From Glaciimonas sp. (GTDB lineage: Bacteria > Pseudomonadota > Gammaproteobacteria > Burkholderiales > Burkholderiaceae_D), in assembly GCA_012927625.1 (NCBI GenBank), contig JABBOV010000002.1, positions 35,551-99,550 of the forward strand: a stretch of DNA of 64,000 nt, read 5' to 3'. The notes below the pieces were generated by a model. That model ran no database searches. It had not been told where the DNA came from and saw only the letters and a program-made list of their open reading frames with translations. A program made the position numbers and the translations under genes. Every line of letters starts with the position of its first letter. The stretch's first letter is position 1. Positions 26,412 to 35,840 of the stretch are shown here, piece after piece.

Positions 26412-27569
26412 ATGATGTCTTTCGAATTTACTACCGTACCCCATATCATCAGTGAATCGGGCGCTGCCGCAAGGCTCGGCGCTGTAGTGATGGAATACTT
26501 CCCGCAAGTACGGCACGCCTTGATTGTGTCCGATGCAGGCTTTGCCCGTACTGGACTACTTGATGCTCCGGTAGCCAGCTTACGCGCCGCAAACATTTCA
26601 GTGCACCTTTACACCGACGTGCTAGCCGATCCACCGGAAGCGCTGATCTTGCAAGCGGTGGTGCAGGCCCAGCAACAGCCAGTAGACATCATCATTGGCT
26701 TGGGCGGCGGCAGTTCGATGGATGTCGCCAAACTAATAGCGGCGCTGTATTACGGCGAACAGGCGCTGTCAAGCATGTATGGAATTGGCAATATCAAAGG
26801 CAGACGTCTGCCTTTGATACAAATACCAACCACCGCCGGCACCGGCTCGGAAGTCACCCCTATATCGATTGTCACTACCGGCGCTACCACCAAGATGGGT
26901 GTGGTGTCACCCGTCCTGTATGCAGATTTAGCCGTACTGGACGCGACGCTAACAGTTGGGTTACCGGCCAACACAACCGCCGCTACTGGGATAGACGCAA
27001 TGGTACATGCGATAGAGGCGTATACCAGTAGGCACAAAAAAAATCCATTGTCGGATATGCTGGCGCGCCAGGCGCTGGCATTATTATCGCGCAATATTAT
27101 TACCGCTTGCACAAACGGTAATGATCTGGCAGTCAGGCAGAACATGTTGCTCGGTGCGATGCTGGCCGGGCAAGCGTTCGCCAATGCGCCGGTAGCAGCC
27201 GTACATGCATTAGCCTATCCGATTGGCGGCATCTTCCACGTGCCGCATGGACTATCCAACGCACTGGTTCTGCCGCATGTGTTGCGCTTCAATGTCGTAA
27301 CAGCAGCGGCTGAATATGCGGAACTGGCTGACATCGTAACGCCGGAAATACAGGGCAGCCAAGAAGCACGCGCGCAAGGCTTGATTACTGCGATGCAACA
27401 GATTGCTTCTGCAACCGGTATCGAGTCCCGCTTGCAACAAGTCGGCATCAGTAAAAACGATCTTGATCGGTTGGCCGATGCCGCAATGCTGCAAACCCGT
27501 CTGCTATCGAACAACCCGCGCGAAGTTACGAGGCAGGACGCCTATGCAATTTATTCGGCCGCCTTATAA
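26412..27569 (+). CDS. Iron-containing (group III) alcohol dehydrogenase
   Basis: A 385-residue protein with a GGAGA ribosome binding site; ATGs at 26412 and 26415 are both possible. The nucleotide site is GLGGGSSMDVAK, followed by TTAGTGSEVTPISI. The metal site reads DAMVHAIEAYTS, AVHALAYPIGGIFHVPHG and LPHVLRFN, supplying the Asp and three His ligands. Members oxidise or reduce short-chain alcohols or diols, and some are maleylacetate reductases; the substrate is not readable here. The neighbouring liv/GMC/semialdehyde-dehydrogenase block converges on it and may share a role in alcohol metabolism. Confidence 0.87.
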   Translation: MMSFEFTTVPHIISESGAAARLGAVVMEYFPQVRHALIVSDAGFARTGLLDAPVASLRAANISVHLYTDVLADPPEALILQAVVQAQQQPVDIIIGLGGGSSMDVAKLIAALYYGEQALSSMYGIGNIKGRRLPLIQIPTTAGTGSEVTPISIVTTGATTKMGVVSPVLYADLAVLDATLTVGLPANTTAATGIDAMVHAIEAYTSRHKKNPLSDMLARQALALLSRNIITACTNGNDLAVRQNMLLGAMLAGQAFANAPVAAVHALAYPIGGIFHVPHGLSNALVLPHVLRFNVVTAAAEYAELADIVTPEIQGSQEARAQGLITAMQQIASATGIESRLQQVGISKNDLDRLADAAMLQTRLLSNNPREVTRQDAYAIYSAAL

Positions 27570-27582
27570 GAACTTGTAAGGC

Positions 27583-27612
27583 ATAAAAAAAGGAGCGCAA
27601 GCCCCTTTTTGG
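27583..27612. terminator. Bidirectional terminator between alcohol dehydrogenase and livM
   Basis: A run of A, then AAGG/CCTT arms around GAGCGCAAGCC, then TTTTT. The A/T-flanked stem works for both converging genes. Confidence 0.7.
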
Positions 27613-27631
27613 TAGCGATGAGGTAAAAATA

Positions 27632-28606
27632 TCAGGAGGCCGGAAAGCGTCCAAAACGGGCTAATATTTCACCCACAATACCGCGCCGAAATGCCAGCAC
27701 GCAAATAATGAAAATCAGACCGGTAACTATTGTCACCGAATCGCCAAGCGTCTGAAACCATTCGATGCCAGTTACCGAAGACAGGAAATAACCCAGGCTA
27801 CCGAGCTTATTTTCCAGCGCTATGATAATAATGGCCCCCACGATTGGTCCAACAATGGTACCCATCCCGCCCAACAGGGTCATCAAAATTACCAGCCCTG
27901 ACATGGACCAATGGACATTGTTCAGGGTTTCAAAGCCCAGCACCATGGTTTTGGTGGCGCCGGCCAGACCGGCCAGTCCAGCCGACAATACAAACGCCAG
28001 CAGCTTGTAGCGATCCACATCGTAACCAAGCGAAATCGCCCGCGGCTCATTTTCCTTAATGGCCCGCAACACCTGACCGAAAGGAGAATGGATGATTCTG
28101 ACGATTAACGCAAAGCCGCCAATGGAAATGGCCAGAACCACATAGTACAAAATCAGATCATTGCCAAGGCCCACCAAGCCTAGCAAAGAACCGCGCGGTA
28201 CACCCTGCAAACCATCTTCGCCGCCAGTAAAAGGTGCTTGCAGATAGAAAAAATAAAACATCTGTGCCAGCGCCAGCGTAATCATCGTGAAATAAATACC
28301 CTGGCGCCGAATCGCCAGCGCACCCATCAACAAGCCAGTTGCCGCCGCTACCAGCACGCCAAATAGCAGCCCGAGTTCCATCGGCAATCCCCACACTTTT
28401 AGCGCATAACCGGCCGCATAACCAGCGCCACCGAAAAATGCCGCATGGCCAAAAGACAGCAGTCCTGTGTAGCCGATTAACAAATTAAAAGCGCAGGCAA
28501 ATAGGGCAAAACACAATATCTTCATCAGAAAGATCGGATATAGCACCAGCGGTGCGGTACAAGCCAGCACCAGCACTATCCCATAACCAATTTTCTTGTT
28601 CATCAT
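27632..28606 (-). CDS. livM: Branched-chain amino-acid type ABC permease LivM
   Basis: A 324-residue membrane protein with about 8-10 hydrophobic helices. Family marks are IGYTGLLSFGHAAFFGGAGYA, the cytoplasmic-loop FGQVLRAIKENEPRAISLGYD and GGMGTIVGPIVGAI. It is the last gene of the minus-strand operon livG-livF-livK-livH-livM and overlaps livH by 4 bp (ATGA). The N-terminal extension is short compared with E. coli LivM, as is usual in Betaproteobacteria. Confidence 0.92.
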   Translation of the reverse strand: MMNKKIGYGIVLVLACTAPLVLYPIFLMKILCFALFACAFNLLIGYTGLLSFGHAAFFGGAGYAAGYALKVWGLPMELGLLFGVLVAAATGLLMGALAIRRQGIYFTMITLALAQMFYFFYLQAPFTGGEDGLQGVPRGSLLGLVGLGNDLILYYVVLAISIGGFALIVRIIHSPFGQVLRAIKENEPRAISLGYDVDRYKLLAFVLSAGLAGLAGATKTMVLGFETLNNVHWSMSGLVILMTLLGGMGTIVGPIVGAIIIIALENKLGSLGYFLSSVTGIEWFQTLGDSVTIVTGLIFIICVLAFRRGIVGEILARFGRFPAS

Positions 28607-29487
28607 TTTTCTTTCCCAAACAGTCCGGCAGGACGAATCACCAGCACGATAGCCATGACTACAAACACCACAGTGGCAGACGCTTCTGGATAAAACACCC
28701 GCGTCATGCCTTCGATCACACCCAAGCCCAAGCCGGTCAGGATGGAGCCGAGGATGGAACCCATGCCGCCAATTACAACCACTGCAAATACGATGATGAT
28801 CAGGTTGGAGCCCATCAACGGTGTCACCTGTATCACCGGTGCCGCCAACACTCCAGCAAAAGCTGCCAGAGCGACGCCAAAGCCGTACGTGAGTGTGACC
28901 ATCAACGGCACATTAATACCGAAAGCCTCTACCAGCCTGGGGTTTTCAGTGCCAGCGCGCAAATAAGCACCAAGCTTGGTTTTTTCGATTACAAACCAGG
29001 TTGCAAAGCAGACGGCTAGTGAAGCCAGTACCACCCAGGCACGGTAATTTGGCATGTACATGAAGCCCAGATCAGTACCGCCAGCTAGCGCCTCCGGTAC
29101 TGGATACGATTGACCGGAAACACCATAAAACGACCGAAAAATTCCTTCTGCCAACAGCGTGATACCAAACGTCAGCAACAGGCCGTACAGATGATCTAGC
29201 TGGTACAGCCAGCGCAACATTGTGCGCTCGATTACGATGCCGATTGCACCCACCAACAACGGCGAAAGCAACAACATGACCCAGTAATTCAAGCCGAAAT
29301 ACTGCATTCCCATCCAGGCGAAAAATGCGCCCATCATATACAGGGCGCCGTGGGCAAAGTTGATTACATTGAGCAAACCGAAAATGACTGCCAAACCAAG
29401 CGACAGCATCGCGTAAAACGAACCATTGACCAAGCCTAACAGCAGCTGGCTCAACATCGCCTGCATGGGAATGCCGAAAATATCCAT
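28603..29487 (-). CDS. livH: Branched-chain amino-acid type ABC permease LivH
   Basis: A 294-residue polytopic permease. It has SQLLLGLVNGSFYAMLSLGLA, FGLLNVINFAHGALYMMGAF and the ATPase-docking GAYLRAGTENPRLVEAFGINV, then GGMGSILGSILTGLGLGVIEG. It pairs with LivM to form the HAAT-family channel. It lies about 90 bp after the binding-protein gene, separated by two hairpins that may lower expression relative to the abundant binding protein. Confidence 0.92.
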   Translation of the reverse strand: MDIFGIPMQAMLSQLLLGLVNGSFYAMLSLGLAVIFGLLNVINFAHGALYMMGAFFAWMGMQYFGLNYWVMLLLSPLLVGAIGIVIERTMLRWLYQLDHLYGLLLTFGITLLAEGIFRSFYGVSGQSYPVPEALAGGTDLGFMYMPNYRAWVVLASLAVCFATWFVIEKTKLGAYLRAGTENPRLVEAFGINVPLMVTLTYGFGVALAAFAGVLAAPVIQVTPLMGSNLIIIVFAVVVIGGMGSILGSILTGLGLGVIEGMTRVFYPEASATVVFVVMAIVLVIRPAGLFGKEK

Positions 29488-29531
29488 GTCAATAGAAAAT
29501 AAAAATCATCCCGAAGGATAGTGAAAGAAAA

Positions 29532-29577
29532 GCGGCGCACCAGACCACAATGCGCCGCAGGGATCACACAGTGTGAT
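29532..29577. promoter_or_regulatory. Two tandem hairpins between livK and livH
   Basis: GCGGCGCA/TGCGCCGC (29532-29539 and 29551-29558), then ATCACAC-A-GTGTGAT just after. Neither has a T tract on the minus strand. They are probably attenuating or mRNA-stabilising structures at the 3' side of the binding-protein gene. Confidence 0.6.
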
Positions 29578-29580
29578 GCG

Positions 29581-30789
29581 TCATTTCCAGAGCGCACACT
29601 TCGATTCGGCCTTGGTGGTGAAAGCTTGTTCGCCAGGAATGGTTTGTGCGACCTTATAATAATCCCACGGGTATTTTGATTCAGCCTTGGTTTTAACTTG
29701 CATCAGGAACATGTCATGCACCATCGTTCCATCCGGGCGAATAACGCCGTTTTTGGCATACATGTCATTGACTTTGGTTTCTTTCATTTTGGCCATCACC
29801 TTGTCAGCATCATCCGTGCCGGCAGCTTTTACCGCATTCAGGTAGTGCAGCGCCACCGAGTAATCAGCCGCTTGCAGGCTGGATGGCATTTTCTTCATTT
29901 TTTCGAAATAGCGCTTGGCCCATTTGCGCGATTCAGGGCTTTGATCCCAGTACCAGCTATCGGTCAAATACATACCTTGCGTCAGATTCAGACCCAGTGA
30001 GTGGACATCGTTGATGAACATCAACAATCCAGCCAGCTTCATGGTTTTATTGATGCCAAATTCGTTAGCGGCCTTGATCGCATTAATGGTATCGCCGCCG
30101 GCGTTTGCTAAACCGAGAATCTGTGCCTTGGAGGCTTGCGCCTGCAGCAAGAACGATGAAAAATCGGAGGCTGACAGTGGATGCCTGACCGCGCCCAGTA
30201 CCGTCCCGCCGGATGCCTTGACGACATTGGCAGTGTCGCTTTCCAGAGAATGACCGAACGCATAATCGGCGGTCAGGAAGAACCAGGACTTGCCACCTTG
30301 TTTGACAACCGCTGAACCAGTACCCTTGGCCAGCGCCACCGTGTCGTAAGCGTAATGTACCGTGTACGGCGAACATTCTTCATTGGTCAAACGCGCACTG
30401 CCTGCGCCAATCGCCAGGAATGGCTTTTTCTTTTCCTGTGCGATCTTCGCCATAGCCAGGCTAGTGCCTGAATTGGTGCCGCCAATCAGCGCGTCGACGC
30501 CTTGTCGGTCGAACCATTCGCGCGCTTTGCTGGCGGCAATATCTGCCTTGTTTTGGTGATCTGCAGTCACTAATTCGATTTTTTTTCCGAGCACGGTGCC
30601 ACCGAAGTCGGCAATCGCCATCTTGATTGCTTCCACGCCGCCGTTACCGTCGATGTCGGAATACAAGCCGGACATGTCGGTAATAAAACCGATCTTAACA
30701 GTGTCGCCCGACGCCTGAGCGCTGGCGCCGCCAGTAAAACCAACTGCCATGACTGCTGAAACTGCCAGTGCTAACGTTTTAATTCTCAT
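29581..30789 (-). CDS. ABC transporter substrate-binding protein, LivK/HAAT family
   Basis: A 402-residue protein from the ATG at 30789, which is set by GGAGA. The signal peptide ends GGASAQAS. The mature type-I periplasmic fold shows VKIGFITDMSGLYSDIDGNGG, DALIGGTNSGTSLAMAKIAQE and FFLTADYAFGHSLES. At over 400 residues it belongs to the longer branch of the family, whose members often bind non-amino-acid ligands (amides, urea, aromatic or alcohol-derived acids). The location inside an operon beside GMC and aldehyde dehydrogenases supports a non-canonical ligand. Confidence 0.87.
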   Translation of the reverse strand: MRIKTLALAVSAVMAVGFTGGASAQASGDTVKIGFITDMSGLYSDIDGNGGVEAIKMAIADFGGTVLGKKIELVTADHQNKADIAASKAREWFDRQGVDALIGGTNSGTSLAMAKIAQEKKKPFLAIGAGSARLTNEECSPYTVHYAYDTVALAKGTGSAVVKQGGKSWFFLTADYAFGHSLESDTANVVKASGGTVLGAVRHPLSASDFSSFLLQAQASKAQILGLANAGGDTINAIKAANEFGINKTMKLAGLLMFINDVHSLGLNLTQGMYLTDSWYWDQSPESRKWAKRYFEKMKKMPSSLQAADYSVALHYLNAVKAAGTDDADKVMAKMKETKVNDMYAKNGVIRPDGTMVHDMFLMQVKTKAESKYPWDYYKVAQTIPGEQAFTTKAESKCALWK

Positions 30790-30838
30790 GTCTTCTCCAA
30801 TGATTAAAAACAATGAATCTTCAAGCCAACCTACCAAC

Positions 30839-31549
30839 CTACACTCCCAGCAACGCGTTCAATACCGGCATCTTCGCGCTTAATTCGCTAGCGGCAAAAG
30901 CCTCGACAATCTGGCCATGCTCGACTACATAAAACCGATCGGCCAGCGGCGCGGCAAATCGGAAGTTCTGCTCCACCATCACAATCGTATAGCCTTTCGA
31001 TTTCAGCATCTTGATCATCCGTGCCAAAGCCTGCACAATAACCGGCGCCAATCCTTCAGAAATTTCGTCGAGCAACAGCAGGCGCGCGCCGGTGCGCAAA
31101 ATTCTTGCGACCGCCAGCATTTGCTGCTCGCCGCCCGATAGCCGCGTTCCCTGGCTGAACTTGCGTTCTTCCAGATTTGGGAACATTGCATAAATTTCAT
31201 CCAACGACATGCCTAGTTCGGTTTTTGAGAGCAGCGGCGGCAATAGCAGGTTTTCCTCGGCCGACAGCGAAGAAAAAATCCCGCGCTCTTCCGGGCAATA
31301 ACCGATGCCGCAATGCGCGATGCGATGGGTCGGCATCCCGATAGTTTCAACTCCGCCAACCTTGATCGAGCCTTTTCGGGCGCCGGTTAAACCCATGATC
31401 GCACGCAGGATGGTGGTGCGACCGGCACCGTTGCGTCCCAACAGCGTGACCACTTCACCCTCGTGAACAGATAAATTGACGTCGTGCAGGATGTGCGATT
31501 CACCATACCACGCATGCAATCCTGCGATTTCCAGTACGCTCCGACTCAT
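30839..31549 (-). CDS. livF: LivF-type ABC ATPase with Arg in the Walker A Lys position
   Basis: A 236-residue LivF paralogue. The P-loop reads GRNGAGRTT (Arg at residue 44 where Lys is canonical). All other motifs are intact: signature LSGGEQQMLAVARIL, Walker B LLLLDEISEGLAP and MVEQNFRFAAPL. Walker B also has Ile for the usual Pro after Glu (DEIS). The codon is CGC, so this is not an obvious reading error. Arg here occurs in some LivF-like proteins, and the partner LivG keeps Lys, so one canonical site may suffice. The start overlaps the livG stop (ATGA). Confidence 0.88.
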   Translation of the reverse strand: MSRSVLEIAGLHAWYGESHILHDVNLSVHEGEVVTLLGRNGAGRTTILRAIMGLTGARKGSIKVGGVETIGMPTHRIAHCGIGYCPEERGIFSSLSAEENLLLPPLLSKTELGMSLDEIYAMFPNLEERKFSQGTRLSGGEQQMLAVARILRTGARLLLLDEISEGLAPVIVQALARMIKMLKSKGYTIVMVEQNFRFAAPLADRFYVVEHGQIVEAFAASELSAKMPVLNALLGV

Positions 31550-32319
31550 CAGTGCGCCCCCGCCAGCTCTTCACTGGCTGAACCCATATAAGCCTCCATC
31601 ACTTCAGGATTATTCGATACCTCGGCATACGTGCCTTCGGCCAGAATCGCGCCGCGCTGCAGCACCGAAATCCGGTCGCAAATACCGGATACCACATTCA
31701 TGTTGTGCTCAACCATCAGGATGGTACGGCCGCTGGAAACTTTCTTGATCAGATCAGTGACACGGCTGACATCTTCGTGCCCCATGCCCTGGGTCGGTTC
31801 ATCGAGCAGCATCAGTTCCGGTTCCATCGCCAGCGTAGTAGCTATTTCAAGCGCCCGCTTGCGACCGTAAGGTAAATCAACCGTCACGGTAGCAGCGAAC
31901 TCGCTCAGATCAACCTGTGCCAGCAATGCCATCGCCCGATCATTGAGTTGGGCCAGACTGACTTCGCTTTTCCAGAAATAATAGGATGTACCAAGCGCGC
32001 GTTGCAAACCGATGCGTACGTTTTCCAACACCGTCAGGTGAGGAAATACCGCGGATATCTGGAACGACCGAATGATGCCTTGGCGCGCGACTTGGGCCGG
32101 CTTGGCGGCCGTAATATCGCGACCGTTGAATAAAATATGTCCAGTGGTCGGAATCAGGAATTTAGTCAGTAGATTGAAACAGGTGGTCTTGCCGGCGCCG
32201 TTCGGACCGATCAGCGCATGGATGTGGCCGCGCTGTACCTGTAAATTCACATTATCGACGGCAGTAAAACCCTTGAATTGCTTGGTCAGATTTCTTGTTT
32301 CCAAGATAACGTCACCCAT
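31549..32319 (-). CDS. livG: LivG-type ABC ATPase
   Basis: A 256-residue protein, first gene of the liv operon. It has Walker A GPNGAGKTT, Q-loop RSFQISAVFPHLTVLENVRIG, a degenerate signature DLPYGRKRALEIATTLAMEP, Walker B LMLLDEPTQGMGHEDV and the switch His in ILMVEHNMNVV. The LPYGRKRALEIA form replaces the strict LSGGQ, as is normal for LivG. It lies about 105 bp downstream of the GMC dehydrogenase gene's start-side gap on the same strand, but opens its own cluster. Confidence 0.92.
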   Translation of the reverse strand: MGDVILETRNLTKQFKGFTAVDNVNLQVQRGHIHALIGPNGAGKTTCFNLLTKFLIPTTGHILFNGRDITAAKPAQVARQGIIRSFQISAVFPHLTVLENVRIGLQRALGTSYYFWKSEVSLAQLNDRAMALLAQVDLSEFAATVTVDLPYGRKRALEIATTLAMEPELMLLDEPTQGMGHEDVSRVTDLIKKVSSGRTILMVEHNMNVVSGICDRISVLQRGAILAEGTYAEVSNNPEVMEAYMGSASEELAGAH

Positions 32320-32424
32320 TTTTTCTCCTCGCTCCAGGGGTAATCCCAGTTTTATTTATGTATTCTTTTTTGAATATACAACATTATGTGGTGCCTGGTA
32401 ATACCGTATAAACACGTATGAAGA

Positions 32425-34056
32425 TTAGTCAGGGTTGTGGCTGGCACGTATCCATGCTGCCGCTTTTTCGGCAATCATGATGGTGGGAGAATTGGTGTTG
32501 CCGGACGTAATGGTCGGCATTACCGAGGCATCCACTACCCGCAATCCAGCGATGCCCCTAAGCCGCAACCGACTGTCAACCACCGCCAGCGGATCGTCGC
32601 TGCGACCCATCTTGCAAGTGCCGACCGGGTGAAAAATGGTAGTGCCGATATCGCCGGCGACGCGCGCCAATTCTTCTTCGCTGCGATACTGCGCGCCGGG
32701 TTTCAATTCTTCCGGTGCGTATTTTTGCAGTGCTGGAGCAGCGACGATATTACGCGTCAATGACAGCGAACTTGCGGCTATCTTGCGGTCTTCAGGCGTA
32801 TTCAAATAATTTGGGGAAATTTTGGGAGCAATCGAAGCCATGCCGGACGCAATGCGTACATGACCGCGCGAAGTTGGGCGCAGATTGCACACACTAGCGG
32901 TAAAGGCTGGAAACGGATGCAAGGGTTCGCCGAATTTTTCCAGCGATAGCGGCTGCACATGATATTCCAGATTGGCGCTGGACTGCGATGGATCGGACTT
33001 GGTGAACGCGCCCAATTGCGACGGCGCCATCGACATCGGGCCGCTTTGAAGCAGCGCATATTCGAGGCCAATCTTCATTTTGCCAAACCAGTTGCCGGCC
33101 ATCATGTTGAGTGTTTTCGCACCTTGTATCTTGAAGGCGGTACGAATTTGCAAATGGTCTTGCAAGTTTTCACCGACCCCCGGCAAGTCCAGCACCAACG
33201 GCACATCATGCTGTTGCAGCAAGGCCGCAGGGCCAATACCGGATAACTGCAGGATTTGCGGACTGCCAATAGCGCCAGCGGCCAGGATCGTTTCGCAACG
33301 GGATTCGGCAAACCATTCACGGCCGCCGCCGACAAACTCCACCCCGTTGCACGCCAATCCTTGCGGCCCGTCATGCGTACGCAGGCGACGCACCTGGCAA
33401 CCAGTCATGATCTCCAGATTGGGACGACCGGCAGCCGGTTTCAGGAAGGCTTTCGCGGTATTCCAACGCACACCGCGCCTCTGGTTTACATCGAAATAGC
33501 CACAGCCTGTGTTGTCGCCTGTGTTGAAGTCATCGGTATTGGGAATGCCGCACTGCGACGCCGCAGCCCGAAATGCATCCAAAATTTCCCACGACAGACG
33601 TTGCCGCTCGACCCGCCATTCGCCGCCAGCGCCGTGCGACAGTCCGGCACCCTTGTAATGGTCTTCGCTCTTCTTGAAAAACGGCAATACATTATCCCAG
33701 CGCCAGCTTTCGTCTCCGGTTAAGTCCGCCCATCGGTTGTAGTCGTGCGCCTGACCGCGCATGTAAATCATGCCGTTGATCGAAGAACAACCGCCCAGCA
33801 CCTTGCCGCGTGGATAAATCAGACTGCGCCCGTTCAAGCCGGCATCCGGTTCGGTGCGATACATCCAGTCGGTGCGCGGATTATTGATGCAATACAGGTA
33901 GCCGACCGGAATATGAATCCACAGATAATCATCCTTGCCGCCAGCCTCGATCAGCAGCACCGAAGTCTGGCTGTCGGCACTCAGCCGGTTGGCCAGAACG
34001 CAACCGGCCGAGCCGGCACCGATGATGATGTAATCGTATTTACCTGCTGACTCCAT
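32425..34056 (-). CDS. GMC-family FAD alcohol dehydrogenase (choline dehydrogenase-like)
   Basis: A 543-residue protein from the ATG at 34056 (a TTG four codons upstream is less likely). FAD-binding [21 protein letters not shown] signature 1 [21 protein letters not shown] and signature 2 [18 protein letters not shown] are present. C-terminal catalytic [10 protein letters not shown] and [18 protein letters not shown] carry the His and Asn of the family active site. Such enzymes (AlkJ, BetA, PEG dehydrogenase) oxidise primary alcohols with quinone or cytochrome acceptors. The adjacent semialdehyde dehydrogenase and transporter suggest an alcohol-to-CoA-ester route. Confidence 0.88.
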   Translation of the reverse strand: MESAGKYDYIIIGAGSAGCVLANRLSADSQTSVLLIEAGGKDDYLWIHIPVGYLYCINNPRTDWMYRTEPDAGLNGRSLIYPRGKVLGGCSSINGMIYMRGQAHDYNRWADLTGDESWRWDNVLPFFKKSEDHYKGAGLSHGAGGEWRVERQRLSWEILDAFRAAASQCGIPNTDDFNTGDNTGCGYFDVNQRRGVRWNTAKAFLKPAAGRPNLEIMTGCQVRRLRTHDGPQGLACNGVEFVGGGREWFAESRCETILAAGAIGSPQILQLSGIGPAALLQQHDVPLVLDLPGVGENLQDHLQIRTAFKIQGAKTLNMMAGNWFGKMKIGLEYALLQSGPMSMAPSQLGAFTKSDPSQSSANLEYHVQPLSLEKFGEPLHPFPAFTASVCNLRPTSRGHVRIASGMASIAPKISPNYLNTPEDRKIAASSLSLTRNIVAAPALQKYAPEELKPGAQYRSEEELARVAGDIGTTIFHPVGTCKMGRSDDPLAVVDSRLRLRGIAGLRVVDASVMPTITSGNTNSPTIMIAEKAAAWIRASHNPD

Positions 34057-34084
34057 GCCATACCCCAACTTATAGTTTCACTAA

Positions 34085-34170
34085 ATACTATATGCGGTAT
34101 TTTTTAATAGTGCATATAAATAATGCGGAGAAATGCCGCTTTTACGGCATACCCCTGCATCAATTATTAT
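34085..34170. repeat. AT-rich dispersed repeat between GMC and mmsA genes
   Basis: Contains TATGCGGTATTTTTTAATAG and then AAATAATGCGGAGAAATGCC, with GCCGCTTTTACGGC and CATACCCC. The second unit matches the cores at 16907 and 43125. GCCG/CGGC arms could form a small hairpin inside the operon. Confidence 0.6.
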
Positions 34171-34198
34171 TTTGAAAAAATACCAGCGCCACCATCGA

Positions 34199-35707
34199 CT
34201 ATTGCGCAACCGGCATGCTGAACTCGGCGCCTTTGGCGATGCTATTCGGCCAGCGCTGCATGATCGATTTATAGCGAGTATAAAAACGAATACCTTCTTC
34301 GCCATACGCATGCACATCGCCAAACAGCGAGCGTTTCCAGCCGCCGAATGAATGCCATGCCATCGGCACCGGAATCGGTACGTTGATGCCAATCATACCC
34401 ACTTGGACCCGGCGCGAAAATTCACGCGCAGTGTTGCCGTCGGCGGTAAATAGCGACACACCGTTACCGAACTCATGGTTATTGATCAAGTCCAGCGCCG
34501 CTGCCAGGTCCGGCACCCGAACCACACACAGCACTGGCCCGAAAATTTCTTCCTGATGAATTTTCATCGAGGGCGTCACATGGTCGAATAGCGTGCCGCC
34601 CAGAAAAAACCCGTTCTCGTGGCCAGCTACCGTCACACCACGGCCATCGACCACCAGCGTGGCGCCTGCCGCAATCCCACCCTCGATATAACTTTCGATT
34701 TTTTCCTTGTGCATGGCGCTGACCACCGGGCCCATTTCAGCATCGGCCTCCATGCCGTTCTTGATAATCAGCGTCTGCACCCGCGGCACCAGCGCTTCCA
34801 CCAGTTTGTCGCCGGTGTCGCCGACTGCCACCGCCACCGAAATCGCCATGCAGCGCTCGCCGGCCGAGCCGTAAGCAGCACCCATCAAAGCATCGACCAC
34901 CTGATCCAGGTTAGCGTCCGGCATCACTACCAAGTGATTTTTGGCGCCGCCCAGCGCCTGCACCCGCTTGCCCAGCCGCGTGCCTTCGCTATAAATATAT
35001 TCAGCAATCGGAGTCGAACCGACGAAAGAAATCGCACTCACATCTGGATGTTGCAGCAGACCGTCAACTGCCACCTTATCACCCTGCAGCACGCTGAAAA
35101 TGCCGCTCGGTAAGCCAGCCTGATGGAACAAGTCAGCGATCAACAGCGAACAGGATGGGTCGCGCTCAGACGGTTTCAGGATGAAAGCGTTACCGGTCGC
35201 AATCGCCAGTGGCGCCATCCACATCGGCACCATAAACGGGAAGTTAAACGGTGTAATGCCGGCAGTCACACCTAACGGCTGGCGTAGGTTCCAGTTATCA
35301 ATGCCGCCGCCAATATTGTCGGAAAATTGGGTCTTCAGCAGTTGCGGCATACCGCAGGCGAATTCCACCACTTCCAGTCCGCGGGTAACTTCACCCCAGG
35401 CATCCGAAAAAACTTTTCCATGTTCGCGCGTGATCGCCTCGGCCAGAAGCGCGTGGTTACTCTCGATCAAATCCTTGAATTTAAACAAAACCCGGGCCCG
35501 TTTCAACGGCGCCATTTCAGCCCAGGCCGGCGCTGCAGCCTTGGCCGCTGCCACCACCGCATTCACATCGTCCAGATCGGCTAGCACGACAGTGCCACTG
35601 ACCGCACCAGTAGCCGGATTGAATACCGACTGTGAACGGTTGCTATTGGAAGGGAGAACTGCACCGTTGCAATAATGCTGAATGCGGGGAATAGACGATT
35701 CGCTCAT
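34199..35707 (-). CDS. mmsA: CoA-acylating methylmalonate-semialdehyde dehydrogenase
   Basis: A 502-residue ALDH-superfamily enzyme. The ATG at 35707 has AAGGAA upstream. Motifs are [28 protein letters not shown] and the catalytic region [14 protein letters not shown] (Cys), then [11 protein letters not shown]. The GERCMA form and overall length are those of MmsA, which converts methylmalonate or malonate semialdehyde to propionyl- or acetyl-CoA in valine, inositol and beta-alanine breakdown. Here it is divergent from a LysR regulator and co-directional with a GMC alcohol dehydrogenase, so it may serve an alcohol-derived semialdehyde. Confidence 0.9.
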   Translation of the reverse strand: MSESSIPRIQHYCNGAVLPSNSNRSQSVFNPATGAVSGTVVLADLDDVNAVVAAAKAAAPAWAEMAPLKRARVLFKFKDLIESNHALLAEAITREHGKVFSDAWGEVTRGLEVVEFACGMPQLLKTQFSDNIGGGIDNWNLRQPLGVTAGITPFNFPFMVPMWMAPLAIATGNAFILKPSERDPSCSLLIADLFHQAGLPSGIFSVLQGDKVAVDGLLQHPDVSAISFVGSTPIAEYIYSEGTRLGKRVQALGGAKNHLVVMPDANLDQVVDALMGAAYGSAGERCMAISVAVAVGDTGDKLVEALVPRVQTLIIKNGMEADAEMGPVVSAMHKEKIESYIEGGIAAGATLVVDGRGVTVAGHENGFFLGGTLFDHVTPSMKIHQEEIFGPVLCVVRVPDLAAALDLINNHEFGNGVSLFTADGNTAREFSRRVQVGMIGINVPIPVPMAWHSFGGWKRSLFGDVHAYGEEGIRFYTRYKSIMQRWPNSIAKGAEFSMPVAQ

Positions 35708-35790
35708 AAGGATTCCTTTTGTTAGTTTGGACATTTTGCTACATTAAGCGTAATTACTATCAAATTCCAATCAAAAATACCGAAGACAAC

Positions 35791-35805
35791 ATAAGCGTTA
35801 CTTAT
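35791..35805. promoter_or_regulatory. LysR-type operator between mmsA and its divergent regulator
   Basis: ATAAG-CGTTA-CTTAT: a perfect 5-bp dyad of the T-N11-A type, 36 bp upstream of the LysR start codon. A weaker relative, TTAAGCGTAATTA, lies at 35744-35756. It probably controls both divergent promoters. Confidence 0.65.
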
Positions 35806-35840
35806 AATGTTGTACCGTATCTATTTTGTGGAGTGCCACC

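Noticed and set aside
30839..31549. Reading the LivF-like gene as inactive because of the Walker A Arg
   Set aside because: All other motifs and operon overlaps are intact, and Arg occurs at this position in some LivF-like proteins, so a functional gene is more likely.
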